64,000 bases of DNA from VXNE01 sp965206615. GTDB lineage: Bacteria; Pseudomonadota; Gammaproteobacteria; Pseudomonadales; Azotimanducaceae. The stretch covers positions 3,286,001 through 3,350,000 of the forward strand of contig CBDBKI010000005.1 in the NCBI GenBank assembly GCA_965206615.1. Direction: 5' to 3'. Positions 35,001-43,540 of the stretch are shown here, in pieces. The position numbers were made by a program, and so were the translations under genes. Below the pieces are notes generated by a model that was given only the letters and a program-made list of their open reading frames with translations, was not told where the DNA came from and did not search any database. Positions within the stretch are counted from its first letter, which is position 1. The number at the start of each line of letters is the position of its first letter.

Positions 35001-36947
35001 GCTCCGTGTCCGCTCGGCCTCTTCCGCGATGGAGTCGAGGCTCCCGATGACCCCGTCGTACACGGCATCGAACAGCAGGAAGTTCCGGCACTCCTCAATG
35101 AAGTCCTCACGCAGGTCGTCTTCCAGCAGAATGTCGAGCACGGTGAAGTCGGCGACGGGGCGCGGCCCGTCCGACGGTTCCCGGGGTGCAAGCAGGCGCG
35201 CGAAGCGGTCCTCGAAGACCAGGCGGTTGACGACGATGGGCGAAGGAGCCCAGGAGATCGCCTCGCGCGTGCGCTCGCCGAGATCCTTCTTCGGGACGAG
35301 GTCGGCCATCGACCCTTCGGTGAGGGCCAGGTTGATCTCCGCGGTGAGTTGCGCGCGCACGTACGCTTCCGCCTTCTCTTCGAGGTGGTCGCTTGCCAGG
35401 AGCTTCTTGCCCTCGTGCGTGAAGCGCTGGCGCAACGTCGGACCGAGGCTCCGGTCCGCCGTGATCGCGGCGAGCAGCGGGTAGGGATCGTGGATGTCCG
35501 CCGTGCGCAGGAGCGCGCGCGCGTCGGCGGCGTTCTCGAGGTAGTGCCGCAGCGCGTGGAAATTGCCCGCGGCGTCGGACTTCCACCAGTTGTACAGATG
35601 CATGCCGACGGCGCCGAGGAGGTGCGCCCGCGCTTCTTCGTAGTTCTTGCGCGGCTCGCCGAGGAACAGTTGCGCAAACCGGCTGCGCTCGTCGTTGAGC
35701 GCTTCCTTGCGCTCGTAGTAGCTCTTCCACGCCCGCGCCAGTCCGTCGTCGTAGCGGACGCGGTCCGGGTCCTGCATCCACTTGAGGAAGACCCGGCGTC
35801 GTTCCCGGTCCGCGCGCGCCGCCAGCTCGCCCGTGGGCAGTTCCTGGGGCGCCAGGCGACCGTACTGCTGGGCGGAAGTGGCGCGGATCCGGCGGCGACA
35901 GCCGAGGTAGCGCAGGTAGCGGTACGCCACACCGAACACGTTGACGTACTCCGTCGGCGTTCTCGTCAGGGTCATCGAGGCGCTTTCCTGCAGCCGCTGC
36001 AGGGTCTTCGACGGGTGCAGGTAACGCTCGAGGCTGCGCCGGTAGTGATCCAGGATGTACGGGTTTTCGGCAACGAACGTCTTGGTCGCCTCCTCGATCG
36101 AGCGGATGCCCGAGACGATCGCGAGGCGGAAGTTCTCGAGGTGCGCGCCGTCCTCGCCGGGGGCGTAGTCGATCACCCCGTCGATGTTCCCCTGCGCGTA
36201 CAGCTCGCACGGGGAGAGACCCACGTGCTTCGCGCACTCCTGCCACGACAGGTTCAGGCGGCGCGCGATGCTGGCCAGGCTCTTCGGCTGGATGGTGCTG
36301 AACACCCCGTCGCGCACCGACAGGATCATGTTGCTGGCCGCAAGCGGAATGGCGCCGCCCGAGTAGCCGAGACCGAACACGATGCCGAGGTTCGGGACGT
36401 CGACGTTCGACATTTCGGCGATCAGGCGGGAAATGCTGTGCGCCTGGTTGTTCCGGTTCGCGTCTGCCTCCGCGTCCGCGCCGGGCGTGTCCATCAGGCT
36501 CACGATCGGGATGGCGCGCTTGCAGAACTCCTCGATGCGGGCTGCCGCCGCGAGGTGGTGCCCGGGCCCCCACACGCCGTTCTTCGACGCGCGATCCTGG
36601 GCGATGAAGCCCACCTGACGCGCCTCGCCGTTGAAGTCCATGCGCACGAGTGCCGAGTAGAACGGGCCGTCCCGCACTTCCGACGAGATCTCGTCGCCAA
36701 GGCGGCGGACTATCTCCGGCGCGGCCGGCCGGCGCGGGTCTTCGGCGCCCGCGACCACCGCCTCGATGTACGAGTCGATGTCCATGTTGGCGAGGGCTTC
36801 GCAACGTCGTGCGATGTCCGCCTCGCCCAACAGTCCCCGCATAGCGCGGCGTCCACCCACGCCCTGGTCGGGGAACAACGAGAAGTCCTGCGCCAGACTC
36901 TCCGCGATCAGGAAGAGGTGGTCGCCAGCCGCGGCAGCGTTTTCCAT
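32067..36947 (-). CDS. Single-chain acyl-CoA carboxylase (CT-alpha-like, linker, CT-beta-like, BC, biotinyl)
   Basis: A 1626-residue biotin enzyme. Residues 95-300 resemble AccA (GFIAQDRASKN, MDTPGADAEA, LGYSGGAIPLAASN). Residues 300-815 are a helix-rich linker with no recognised domain. Residues 820-1000 resemble AccD (AVISNADFQAG, SSGGMQTKEGAGALFSM, CTGGAQASF). Residues 1050-1500 are biotin carboxylase (VHGGGGKGIQL for ATP, EMNTRLQVEHPVTEQ catalytic). Residues 1535-1626 are a biotinyl domain with Lys1577 in EAFKT, where EAMKM is usual. The CT halves appear as alpha before beta, and CT precedes BC, the reverse of eukaryotic ACC. The likely reaction is ATP-dependent carboxylation of acetyl- or another acyl-CoA. 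The ATG at 36947 was chosen; an upstream extension (with CQVCGF) is possible but lacks a ribosome site. Confidence 0.88.
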   Translation of the reverse strand: MENAAAAGDHLFLIAESLAQDFSLFPDQGVGGRRAMRGLLGEADIARRCEALANMDIDSYIEAVVAGAEDPRRPAAPEIVRRLGDEISSEVRDGPFYSALVRMDFNGEARQVGFIAQDRASKNGVWGPGHHLAAAARIEEFCKRAIPIVSLMDTPGADAEADANRNNQAHSISRLIAEMSNVDVPNLGIVFGLGYSGGAIPLAASNMILSVRDGVFSTIQPKSLASIARRLNLSWQECAKHVGLSPCELYAQGNIDGVIDYAPGEDGAHLENFRLAIVSGIRSIEEATKTFVAENPYILDHYRRSLERYLHPSKTLQRLQESASMTLTRTPTEYVNVFGVAYRYLRYLGCRRRIRATSAQQYGRLAPQELPTGELAARADRERRRVFLKWMQDPDRVRYDDGLARAWKSYYERKEALNDERSRFAQLFLGEPRKNYEEARAHLLGAVGMHLYNWWKSDAAGNFHALRHYLENAADARALLRTADIHDPYPLLAAITADRSLGPTLRQRFTHEGKKLLASDHLEEKAEAYVRAQLTAEINLALTEGSMADLVPKKDLGERTREAISWAPSPIVVNRLVFEDRFARLLAPREPSDGPRPVADFTVLDILLEDDLREDFIEECRNFLLFDAVYDGVIGSLDSIAEEAERTRSLSKATVSALVRAAFDGAARDLSGDEPVETLRRRFFDWFLRIDGMRGSSDNLRAVEEWKKSAFAHLSDTLFVVVTFLFERLVVSYLNAEWDGKRYDGRISPRNIGRRKDFWNRLTIAYRDLRMQNALNGFKKRRATGSNAFIETFFTDFEELYPDLLSSDPCEFPGLRLSIEGALSRDMTPCGVVTGVGSFEDGAGGMRVGAVISNADFQAGAFDMASAEKFCKLLVHCAEHRLPVICFISSGGMQTKEGAGALFSMAAINDRLTRFIRDHELPVIVFGYGDCTGGAQASFVTHPLVQTYYFSGTSMPFAGQIVVPSNLPSDSILSNYLCRTPGAMQGLVKHPFLPDLDDALRAIDPEIPVPEETVVEVVRLVMAGVLDRQARPAPRAKPRVSEADLVRPVSKVLIHARGCTAVKLIRVAQRRGIKVVLVQSDPDMEAAPADMLGEGDALVCIGGATPDESYLNALSVLSIAEHEGVDALHPGIGFLSESSQFAALVRSHGINFVGPPVSSMETMGNKSNAINTALRLGVPVVPGSHGIVTDPDRAAELAEKIGYPVLIKAVHGGGGKGIQLVESSERFHELFQRVSAEARGAFGNGDVYLEKYVTSLRHIEAQLLRDYHGNTRVLGLRDCSVQRDKQKVIEESGSTALPEPLVKAVLQHTAAIACEVGYVGAGTVEFIYDIEADAVYFMEMNTRLQVEHPVTEQVSGVDIVGEQFRIAAGDAIESLKVGRDGYAIEARINAERLTAGPDGDLSFRPSPGAITTCELPEAEHIDVISAAAEGKFVSPYYDSMIAQVIAHGRDRDEAADRLAAYLDRVRIGGIATNVPLVKRVLRDPVFRAGDYDTGYLPAFLARTDAAGMIEEIEAAAGDDARGIGREAVTIEDSEELRVLSPSTGIFYSAPSPAEGDYVQVGQRIGLDDMLCQLEAFKTFTPLRLGDFNTSDDALYASRHHVVARINVSSGQQVNAGDLLFVVRPVD

Positions 36948-37035
36948 CGGGACCGTGGTGACGCCCCCATGCACAAAGCGGTGCGCTAATGTAATGTAAA
37001 GCCCTGCAAATCCGCAAACTTGGCAGCGCTTCTTC

Positions 37036-37545
37036 ATGAGGGGTCCATCCCTGTCCATCGCGGTCCTGACCGTCTCCGACACGCGCACGGCCGCGAACGA
37101 CACCTCGGGCGACCTCCTGAGCGAACGGCTCGCGGCGGCCGGTCACCGGCTCGTGGACCGAGCCATCGAGACCGACGACCTCTATCGCATCCGCGCGCGG
37201 GTGTCGGCCTGGATCGCGGACCCCGACGTCGACGCGGTCCTGACCACGGGAGGCACGGGGTTCAGCGGGCGCGACAGCACTCCGGAAGCGCTGCTGCCGC
37301 TGTTCGACAAGACCATCGACGGGTTCGGCGAGCTCTTCCGCCAGATATCGCTCGACGAGATCGGCAGCTCCACGATCCAGTCCCGTGCCGTGGGCGGTCT
37401 CGCGAACGCCACCCTGATCTTCGCTCTGCCGGGATCCACCAACGCCTGCCGAACGGGCTGGGACAAGATCCTGCGCCACCAGCTGGACATCGAATTCAGG
37501 CCGTGCAACTTCGCGGAGTTGATCCCGCGCTTCCACGAATCATGA
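37036..37545 (+). CDS. moaB: Molybdenum cofactor biosynthesis protein MoaB/Mog-like
   Basis: A 169-residue MoCF domain protein. IAVLTVSDTRTAANDTSGDLL and VLTTGGTGFSGRDSTPEALLPLF are the molybdopterin-binding motifs, and LIFALPGSTNACRTGWDKIL follows. MoaB-type proteins bind or adenylylate molybdopterin. It is divergent from the carboxylase gene, with 88 bases between starts containing the AT-rich string TTACATTACATT. Nothing else for molybdenum is in the window. Confidence 0.9.
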   Translation: MRGPSLSIAVLTVSDTRTAANDTSGDLLSERLAAAGHRLVDRAIETDDLYRIRARVSAWIADPDVDAVLTTGGTGFSGRDSTPEALLPLFDKTIDGFGELFRQISLDEIGSSTIQSRAVGGLANATLIFALPGSTNACRTGWDKILRHQLDIEFRPCNFAELIPRFHES

Positions 37546-37615
37546 TGCACGGGGCGGCGCCCACGGGGCCCGCCGCCACACCCGAACCAAGCAACCCGTA
37601 TCAGCAGGAGATACT

Positions 37616-38761
37616 GTGAACGAAGTCTTCGTCGTCGCCGCCCAACGGACCCCCATCGGCAGCTTTCTCGGCGCCCTCGCCGACCGGACCGCGCCGGAAC
37701 TCGGCGCCTGCGCCATCGGCGCGGCGGTCGAGAGCGCCGGAGTCGCACCGGATGCCATCGACGAAGTGTTGATGGGCTGCGTCATCGGCGCCGGGGTCGG
37801 GCAGGCGCCGGCCAGACAGGCCATGCGACGGGCCGGGATTCCCGATGCCGTCGGCGCGACCACCGTCAACAAGGTGTGCGGCTCGGGCATGAAGGCCGCG
37901 ATGCTGGCCACCGACCTGATTCGCGCCGGCAGCGCCCGCTGCGTCGTCGCGGGCGGCATGGAGAGTATGAGCAACGCGCCCTATCTGCTCGCGAAAGCAC
38001 GTCGCGGCCAACGCATGGGCCATGGCGCAGTGGTCGATGCGATGTTCCTCGACGGCCTCGAGGACGCGGCAACCGGCGACTCCATGGGGAGCTTCGCGCA
38101 GGCGACCGCGGACGAACACCAGATCTCCCGCGAGGACATGGACGCATTCGCCATCGACTCGCTGACCCGCGCGCTCGCCGCGATGGAGGATGGCTCCCTG
38201 CGCGGCGAGATATCCGCCCTCGGCGAGGTGGTCGAGGACGAGCGACCGCGCCGTGCGCGGATGGACCGGATCCCGTCGCTACGACCTGCCTTCGCGAAGG
38301 ACGGCACCATCACGGCGGCCAACGCGAGTTCCATCTCCGACGGCGCTTCCGTACTGGTGCTCGCCGACCAGGAGACGGCCGGCGGCGCCACGCCCCTCGC
38401 CCGCGTCGTCGGCCACGCCACACACTCGATCCACCCCTCGGAGTTCACGATCGCCCCTATCGGCGCCATTGAGAAGCTCCTGAAGCGGGTCGGCTGGCGC
38501 AAGGAAGAAGTGGACCTTTTCGAGATCAACGAAGCGTTCGCGATGGTGACCATGCTGGCGATCCGGGAGCTGGGCCTCGATCCGGCACGGGTGAACGTGC
38601 ACGGCGGCGCCTGCGCGCAGGGACACCCGATCGGTTCCACGGGCAGCAGGCTGATGGTGACGCTTGCCCACGCACTGCACAGCCAGGGCGGACGGCGCGG
38701 CGTCGCGGCGCTCTGCATCGGCGGCGGCGAGGCCACCGCCGTGGCCCTCGAGCGCGTATGA
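37616..38761 (+). CDS. Acetyl-CoA acetyltransferase (thiolase)
   Basis: A 381-residue thiolase. Nucleophile Cys88 lies in VNKVCGSGMKA, NEAFAMV is the family loop, GGACAQGHPIGSTGSR has the catalytic His, and CIGGGEATA near the C-terminus the second Cys. It condenses two acetyl-CoA or cleaves 3-ketoacyl-CoA; the direction cannot be inferred. The GTG start has AGGAG eight bases upstream. It stands between MoaB and FabY in the same direction, so a link to fatty-acid synthesis is possible. Confidence 0.92.
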   Translation: MNEVFVVAAQRTPIGSFLGALADRTAPELGACAIGAAVESAGVAPDAIDEVLMGCVIGAGVGQAPARQAMRRAGIPDAVGATTVNKVCGSGMKAAMLATDLIRAGSARCVVAGGMESMSNAPYLLAKARRGQRMGHGAVVDAMFLDGLEDAATGDSMGSFAQATADEHQISREDMDAFAIDSLTRALAAMEDGSLRGEISALGEVVEDERPRRARMDRIPSLRPAFAKDGTITAANASSISDGASVLVLADQETAGGATPLARVVGHATHSIHPSEFTIAPIGAIEKLLKRVGWRKEEVDLFEINEAFAMVTMLAIRELGLDPARVNVHGGACAQGHPIGSTGSRLMVTLAHALHSQGGRRGVAALCIGGGEATAVALERV

Positions 38762-38933
38762 CACCGGACGCACGTGGCCGGCGCCTTGCGGGTCGACCGC
38801 TCCGCTGCTCCGTTCTCGGACGGGGCAGCGGACCGGACGACCCGTCGCCGCCGGTTCGTCATTTCGTGCAGGCGTGTAAAAGACCCGGTCAATCACTAGA
38901 ATCCGTCCAAACGCCAATAGGGTAGGAACGCAG
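38762..38933. other. Intergenic region with a hairpin after the thiolase gene
   Basis: No gene. CCGCTGC (38802-38808) pairs with GCAGCGG (38825-38831), and TCCG (38809-38812) with CGGA (38817-38820), leaving a four-base bulge. No T-run follows, so it is only a possible factor-dependent terminator. AT-richer bases from about 38860 on probably hold the fabY promoter. Confidence 0.4.
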
Positions 38934-40787
38934 TTGTCCACCCTTCCGCTCATCGTCGGCCTCGGCGGGGTCAATCCCGCCGGGCGCATCTCGTCCGATC
39001 ACGCGTTCCGGCGCATCGTGATCGATGCACTCGATCGAGATACGGCCAGCGACACCTACGCGAGTCTCGCCGGCCTCATGGGCCTCGAAGGCGACCCGGC
39101 ACACGCCGGGACGCGGGAGTACATCCGCGACCACACGCTGATCCGCCGCATCGAGGCGTTCGACCCGGCCGAGATTCCATTCCATCGCGTAGCGACCATC
39201 GCCGCCCCGGATGCAAACGATCTGCGGTTCGTCGCCTCGAAACGCAGCCTTCCCGAGGCGGTTCCGGCGGACTGGGACGTGCAGCCCCGCGCGGACGGCA
39301 CCGTGGAAGTGTCGGCAGGCAACGGCGTATCGGTCCTGTTTCCGGACCGGCGTGCGTCGCGCGTCACGTCCGCCGGACAGGCGCCGACCGGCTTTGACCC
39401 GGGCCGCCTGTACCAGTCACGCAACCACCCGAGAGGACTGCAGCTGACGGTGTTCGGAGCATCCGACGCCGTGCGCTCCATGGGCATCGACTGGGCCGAG
39501 CTGCGTGCGCGGGTACGCCCGGACCAGTTCGCCGTCTACTCCGGCAGTGCCATGGGCCAGCTCGACGCGGCCGGCACCGGGGGCATGTTCCAGGCCCCGA
39601 TGACCGGGCGCCGCATCACCTCCAAGCAGGTACCGCTCGGCCTGTGCGAAATGCCCTCCGACTTCATCAACGCCTACATCATCGGCAGCGTCGGGAGCAC
39701 AGGCGCCGTCATCGGCGCATGCGCGACTTTCCTCTACAACCTGAAGCTCGCGGTGGACGAGATCCGCGCCGGCCGCTTGCGGGTCGCGCTCGTCGGCGGC
39801 GCGGAGGCGCCCATCGTTCCCGAGGTGATTGAGGGCTACCGTGTCATGGGTGCGCTCGCCGAAGACGAGGCACTGATGGCCCTCGACGGCGCCGACATCC
39901 TTGACAATCGCCGGGCCTGCCGGCCCTTCGGCGAGAACTGCGGGTTCACCCTGGCGGAGGCCGCCGTCTTCGCCGTCGTCACCGACGATGCGCTGGCACT
40001 CGAGCTCGGCGCCAATATCCAGGCCGCGCTCCCCGCGGTGCACGTCAACGCGGACGGCTTCAAGAAGTCCATTTCCGGGCCCGGCATCGGCAACTTCCTG
40101 ACCGTCGCCAAGACCATGGCGCTGGCGCGATCGATCCTCGGCGAGGAAAGCCTGCGACGACGCTCGTACATCCATGCCCACGGCACGGGCACTCCGCAGA
40201 ACCGCGTGACCGAGTCACAGATCATGAACGACCTCGCGAGGACGTTCGGCATCGAGCGCTGGCCGGTGGCCGCGGTCAAGGCGTTCCTCGGCCACTCGCT
40301 CGCTCCCGCTTCCGGCGAACAACTCGCCTGCGCCGTGGGCAGTTGGCACCACGGCTGGCTGCCCGGCATCACGACCATCGACGCCGTCGCCGACGACGTG
40401 CACGCCAGTCACCTGGGTTTCGAGACCCGACATGTCGAGTGCGAGCGTACGGCGATGGACGTGGCGTTCATCAACTCCAAGGGCTTCGGTGGGAACAATG
40501 CCACCGGTCTCGTCCTGGCACCGCACGTCGCCCACCGAATGCTGCGCGCCAAGCACGGCGCCGCCGCCATGGCGGCCTACGCGAAACGCAACGAGTCGGT
40601 CGCCGAGCAGTCCCGCGAATACGACGCGGCGATGACCCGTGGCGACATGCTGCCCATCTATCGGTTCGGCGAAGGCGTGCTGGGCGGCGGGGACATCGCG
40701 GTGTCGGAGTCCGAGGTGCGGATACCCGGCTACGCGCAGGCGATTCCCCTCGACGTCGAGAATCCGTTCGAGGACATGATGGACTGA
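38934..40787 (+). CDS. fabY: FabY-like beta-ketoacyl-ACP synthase
   Basis: A 617-residue ketoacyl synthase of the FabY type, which in Pseudomonas starts fatty-acid synthesis by condensing acetyl-CoA with malonyl-ACP. The Cys263 nucleophile is in GACATFLYNLKL, the first His in YIHAHGTGTPQNR (414-416), and the Lys/His pair in VKAFLGHSLAPASGEQ (449-454). The length is close to that of known FabY proteins (about 630) and beyond the about 410 of FabF. A TTG start with AGGAA upstream is used. It ends at a cluster of hairpin repeats. Neighbouring carboxylase and thiolase genes suit a lipid-initiation cluster. Confidence 0.85.
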   Translation: MSTLPLIVGLGGVNPAGRISSDHAFRRIVIDALDRDTASDTYASLAGLMGLEGDPAHAGTREYIRDHTLIRRIEAFDPAEIPFHRVATIAAPDANDLRFVASKRSLPEAVPADWDVQPRADGTVEVSAGNGVSVLFPDRRASRVTSAGQAPTGFDPGRLYQSRNHPRGLQLTVFGASDAVRSMGIDWAELRARVRPDQFAVYSGSAMGQLDAAGTGGMFQAPMTGRRITSKQVPLGLCEMPSDFINAYIIGSVGSTGAVIGACATFLYNLKLAVDEIRAGRLRVALVGGAEAPIVPEVIEGYRVMGALAEDEALMALDGADILDNRRACRPFGENCGFTLAEAAVFAVVTDDALALELGANIQAALPAVHVNADGFKKSISGPGIGNFLTVAKTMALARSILGEESLRRRSYIHAHGTGTPQNRVTESQIMNDLARTFGIERWPVAAVKAFLGHSLAPASGEQLACAVGSWHHGWLPGITTIDAVADDVHASHLGFETRHVECERTAMDVAFINSKGFGGNNATGLVLAPHVAHRMLRAKHGAAAMAAYAKRNESVAEQSREYDAAMTRGDMLPIYRFGEGVLGGGDIAVSESEVRIPGYAQAIPLDVENPFEDMMD

Positions 40788-40792
40788 GCTCT

Positions 40793-40932
40793 GGCGGGTG
40801 ATTCGGGACGGGACTGTAGGGGCGACGCTTGTCGTCGCCCGTGTCGAGCCCGTGCAAGCCCTTGGCAACGGGACGGGACAAGCCCGTGTCGGCGTTGGGG
40901 GGTCATTCGGCGCGGGACGGGACAAGCCCCTC
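40793..40932. repeat. Family 1 hairpin repeats, three stems after fabY
   Basis: First stem: GGGCGACG (40820-40827) and CGTCGCCC (40833-40840) around CTTGT. Second: ACGGG (40873-40877) and CCCGT (40883-40887) around ACAAG. Third: GACGGG (40916-40921) and CCCCTC (40927-40932) around ACAAG, with one mismatch. GGCGGGTGATTCGG and GGTCATTCGGCGCGGGACGG precede them. The first two stems with the GTAG end form the same inverted pair as at 61416-61500, in the opposite orientation. Confidence 0.85.
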
Positions 40933-40944
40933 CCCTACCAGCAG

Positions 40945-40988
40945 CCTGTCGGACTTGGGCCTGCGCGAGCTGGCTCGGGTCCGACAGG
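40945..40988. repeat. Perfect 10-bp inverted repeat, relative of family 2
   Basis: CCTGTCGGAC (40945-40954) and GTCCGACAGG (40979-40988) pair completely. The left arm with the next bases (CTGTCGGACTTGGG) is nearly the reverse complement of the end of the family 2 units near 43630-43643 and 43744-43757, which suggests it is a fragment or relative of that family. No T-run. The rest of the gap up to the sirB1-like gene shows nothing more. Confidence 0.6.
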
Positions 40989-41052
40989 GTGATGGAACGG
41001 CTCTGGGTTGGGGCCAAAGGCGGCGCCCGCACGGGCGACGGCTTTGGTGGCG

Positions 41053-41868
41053 CTAGTGTGCCGTTCCCGACCCGTCCGGCAGCGCGTTCAGCCGCGCGCG
41101 GATGGACCTGCGGGCGTCGTCGCTCGCGAGTTCGAGCGCTGTCTCGAGTTCATGGCGCGCCCTGTCCAGGGAGCGCAGCGCCAGCCAGATGTCCGCGCGG
41201 TCGACATGCAGGGCGGACGCATCCGGCTGCAGGGCGAGCAGACAGTCGTTCAGCGTCAGGGCGTACTCTGGATTGTTGCGGACATCCGGCAGCATGCGGA
41301 GGTTGTTGAGCATCCGCAGGGCGATGTCGACCGGCCCGGCCCTGCGGAAAGCGGCGTCGAGTTCGGGTTGTGCAGGGCCTTGGCCCGTCGCGCTGCGCAT
41401 CTCGCGTCGCAGCCAGTCGCGCCAATGCTCCTCGCTGGTCAGTTCCATCTCGAACGGGTCGATCAGGGCGTCCTCGACGGCGACCAGGAAGTGCCGCGGG
41501 AAGTTCACGCCCGCCGCCTTGAGGCCCAGGCACTCCGCGGCCCCGATGACGACCGCCGCCAGACTGATGGGGATGCCCCGACGCTCCCGCAGCACGTATT
41601 CGAGGGCACTGTTCCGCGCCTCGTAGTAGCCGCTGCGCGCGCCCGTGAAGCCCGCCGACCGCAGGGCGTCCACGAGATCGCCCGCGCCGGAGGTGGCGCC
41701 CTCCACCGCCGGCGTCGCTTCCGCCAACCGACGCAATTCGGCACGGCACCAGTCGACGTCGGTATCCGGCTGGACGACACGCGAGACCAGGAGCGCCACG
41801 TCCACGACACTGCCCCCGTCCTCGCGTACGACGCGAAAGCCGTCCGCCGGCGATGCCTGGTGGTTCAT
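41053..41868 (-). CDS. SirB1-family transglutaminase-like/TPR protein
   Basis: A 271-residue protein. The transglutaminase-like part has EYVLRERRGIPISLAAVVIG (about residues 90-110), then AAGVNFPRHFLVAVEDALIDPFE with the His and Asp expected for the fold. A helical TPR-like tail follows (LMRMLNNLRMLPDVRNNPEYA region). The family's conserved Cys is replaced (SLAAVVIGAAECLGL carries one Cys nearby). Cellular role unknown. It sits downstream of prfC with 16 bases between. Confidence 0.8.
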   Translation of the reverse strand: MNHQASPADGFRVVREDGGSVVDVALLVSRVVQPDTDVDWCRAELRRLAEATPAVEGATSGAGDLVDALRSAGFTGARSGYYEARNSALEYVLRERRGIPISLAAVVIGAAECLGLKAAGVNFPRHFLVAVEDALIDPFEMELTSEEHWRDWLRREMRSATGQGPAQPELDAAFRRAGPVDIALRMLNNLRMLPDVRNNPEYALTLNDCLLALQPDASALHVDRADIWLALRSLDRARHELETALELASDDARRSIRARLNALPDGSGTAH

Positions 41869-41884
41869 GCGGTGAGGCTCTCTT

Positions 41885-43477
41885 TCACGCGTGTTCCCGC
41901 GTCGCGGCGAACCGTATGTCCGGCCAACGCTCCTGAACGAGCTGCAGGTTGGCGCGCGACGGTGCGAGGTAGGCCAGGCAGCCGCCCCCGTCCGTCGCCA
42001 GCCGCTCCGCATTCACCGCCTCGAACTCGCGCAGGCGGGCGCGGTCGTCGGAGGTAAGCCAGCGCACCGTGAAGATGTTGCTGTCCTCGTAGATGCAATC
42101 GGCGCGATACTCGTCCTTCAGTCGGTAGGCGACCAGGTCGAACTGCAGAGCCCCGACCGCGCCGACGATGATCTCGCTACGCGTGGCCGGCAGGAACACC
42201 TGGGTTGCGCCTTCCTCGGCAAGTTGCCGTACCCCCTTGTCGAGTTGCTTGGACTTCATCGGGTCGCGTACGCGCACGCGGCGGAACAGCTCCGGTGCGA
42301 AGTTCGGCACCCCGGTGAAGCTCAAGGCTTCGCCCTCCGTGAACGTGTCGCCGATCTGTATCGTGCCGTGATTGTGCAACCCGATGATGTCACCGGGGAA
42401 GGCCTCGTCCGCCTGTATGCGGTCACCGGCGAGGAAGGTCACGGCGTCCGTGACTTTCACGTCCCGCCCCCGGCGCACGTGCCGTAGCGTCATGCCCTGG
42501 CGGTATCGGCCGGAGCACACGCGCATGAACGCGATGCGGTCGCGGTGACGGGGGTCCATGTTGGCCTGGATCTTGAAAACGAACCCGGTGAAATGCTCCT
42601 CCGTCGGCTCGACCTGCCGAGTGGTGGCCGCGCGCGCACCCGGGGACGGTGCATGCTCGGCGAGGTGCGCGAGCAGTCGGTCGATGCCGAAGTTGCCAAG
42701 CGCGGTACCGAAGAACACCGGCGTCAGTCGGCCTTCGAGGAATGCCTGGGTGTCGTAGCCGTGACTGGCCCCCCGCACGAGTTCGACCTCTTCCACGAAC
42801 GTTTCGTAGGCGGCGCCAATGTACGCCCTGGCTGCGGAGCTCCCCAGGCCAGCGATGGTGGCGTGTCGATGGACGTGATCCCCATGCCCGCGCTCGTAAC
42901 AGTGGATACAGTCGTGCAGCAGATCGTAAGAGCCGAGGAAGTGGCGCCCCGCCCCGATGGGCCACGTGACCGGGGCGCAGGCGATGTCCAACACGTCCTC
43001 GATCTCGTCGAGGAGTTCGATGGGCTCCCGGATCTCGCGGTCGAGCTTGTTGACGAACGTGAGGATCGGCGTATCCCGCAGCCGACAGACCTCCAGCAGC
43101 TTTACGGTGCGCGACTCGACGCCCTTCGCGCCGTCGATGACCATCAGCGCTGCATCCACGGCCGTCAACGTACGGTACGTGTCCTCCGAGAAGTCCTCGT
43201 GTCCGGGCGTGTCGAGGAGGTTGAGGACGCGCCCTTCGTACGGAAACTGCATGGCCGACGTCGTGACGCTGATCCCGCGGGCCTGTTCCATCGCCATCCA
43301 GTCCGACGTCGCGTGCCGACGGGACTTGCGCGCCTTGATGGTGCCGGCCAGCGCAATGGCCCTGCCGTGCAACAGGAGCTTCTCGGTGATCGTCGTCTTG
43401 CCGGCATCGGGATGCGACACGATGGCAAACGTACGCCGCCTCTCGACGGCGTCGCGAAGGGACATCTGGGGTACCAC
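41885..43477 (-). CDS. prfC: Peptide chain release factor 3
   Basis: A 530-residue GTPase that removes RF1/RF2 from the ribosome. G1 is SHPDAGKTTITEKLL, switch I region has ARGISVTTSAMQF, G3 LLDTPGHEDFSEDTYR, and G4 TFVNKLDRE. Domain II and the RF3 C-terminal domain (VGAVGALQFDLVAYRLKDEY) are present. Full length. The gene upstream region carries two tandem family 2 repeat units. Confidence 0.96.
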   Translation of the reverse strand: MVPQMSLRDAVERRRTFAIVSHPDAGKTTITEKLLLHGRAIALAGTIKARKSRRHATSDWMAMEQARGISVTTSAMQFPYEGRVLNLLDTPGHEDFSEDTYRTLTAVDAALMVIDGAKGVESRTVKLLEVCRLRDTPILTFVNKLDREIREPIELLDEIEDVLDIACAPVTWPIGAGRHFLGSYDLLHDCIHCYERGHGDHVHRHATIAGLGSSAARAYIGAAYETFVEEVELVRGASHGYDTQAFLEGRLTPVFFGTALGNFGIDRLLAHLAEHAPSPGARAATTRQVEPTEEHFTGFVFKIQANMDPRHRDRIAFMRVCSGRYRQGMTLRHVRRGRDVKVTDAVTFLAGDRIQADEAFPGDIIGLHNHGTIQIGDTFTEGEALSFTGVPNFAPELFRRVRVRDPMKSKQLDKGVRQLAEEGATQVFLPATRSEIIVGAVGALQFDLVAYRLKDEYRADCIYEDSNIFTVRWLTSDDRARLREFEAVNAERLATDGGGCLAYLAPSRANLQLVQERWPDIRFAATREHA

Positions 43478-43540
43478 GGGGTTTGGCGAAGGGGAGGAAG
43501 CCGATTATAGCCAATCGCAACCTCGGCGCCGCGAGGGAGC

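Noticed and set aside
36948..37103. Upstream start for the fused carboxylase giving 52 more residues with CQVCGF
   Set aside because: It would overlap the start of the divergent MoaB gene and has no ribosome site. Kept as a possibility only.
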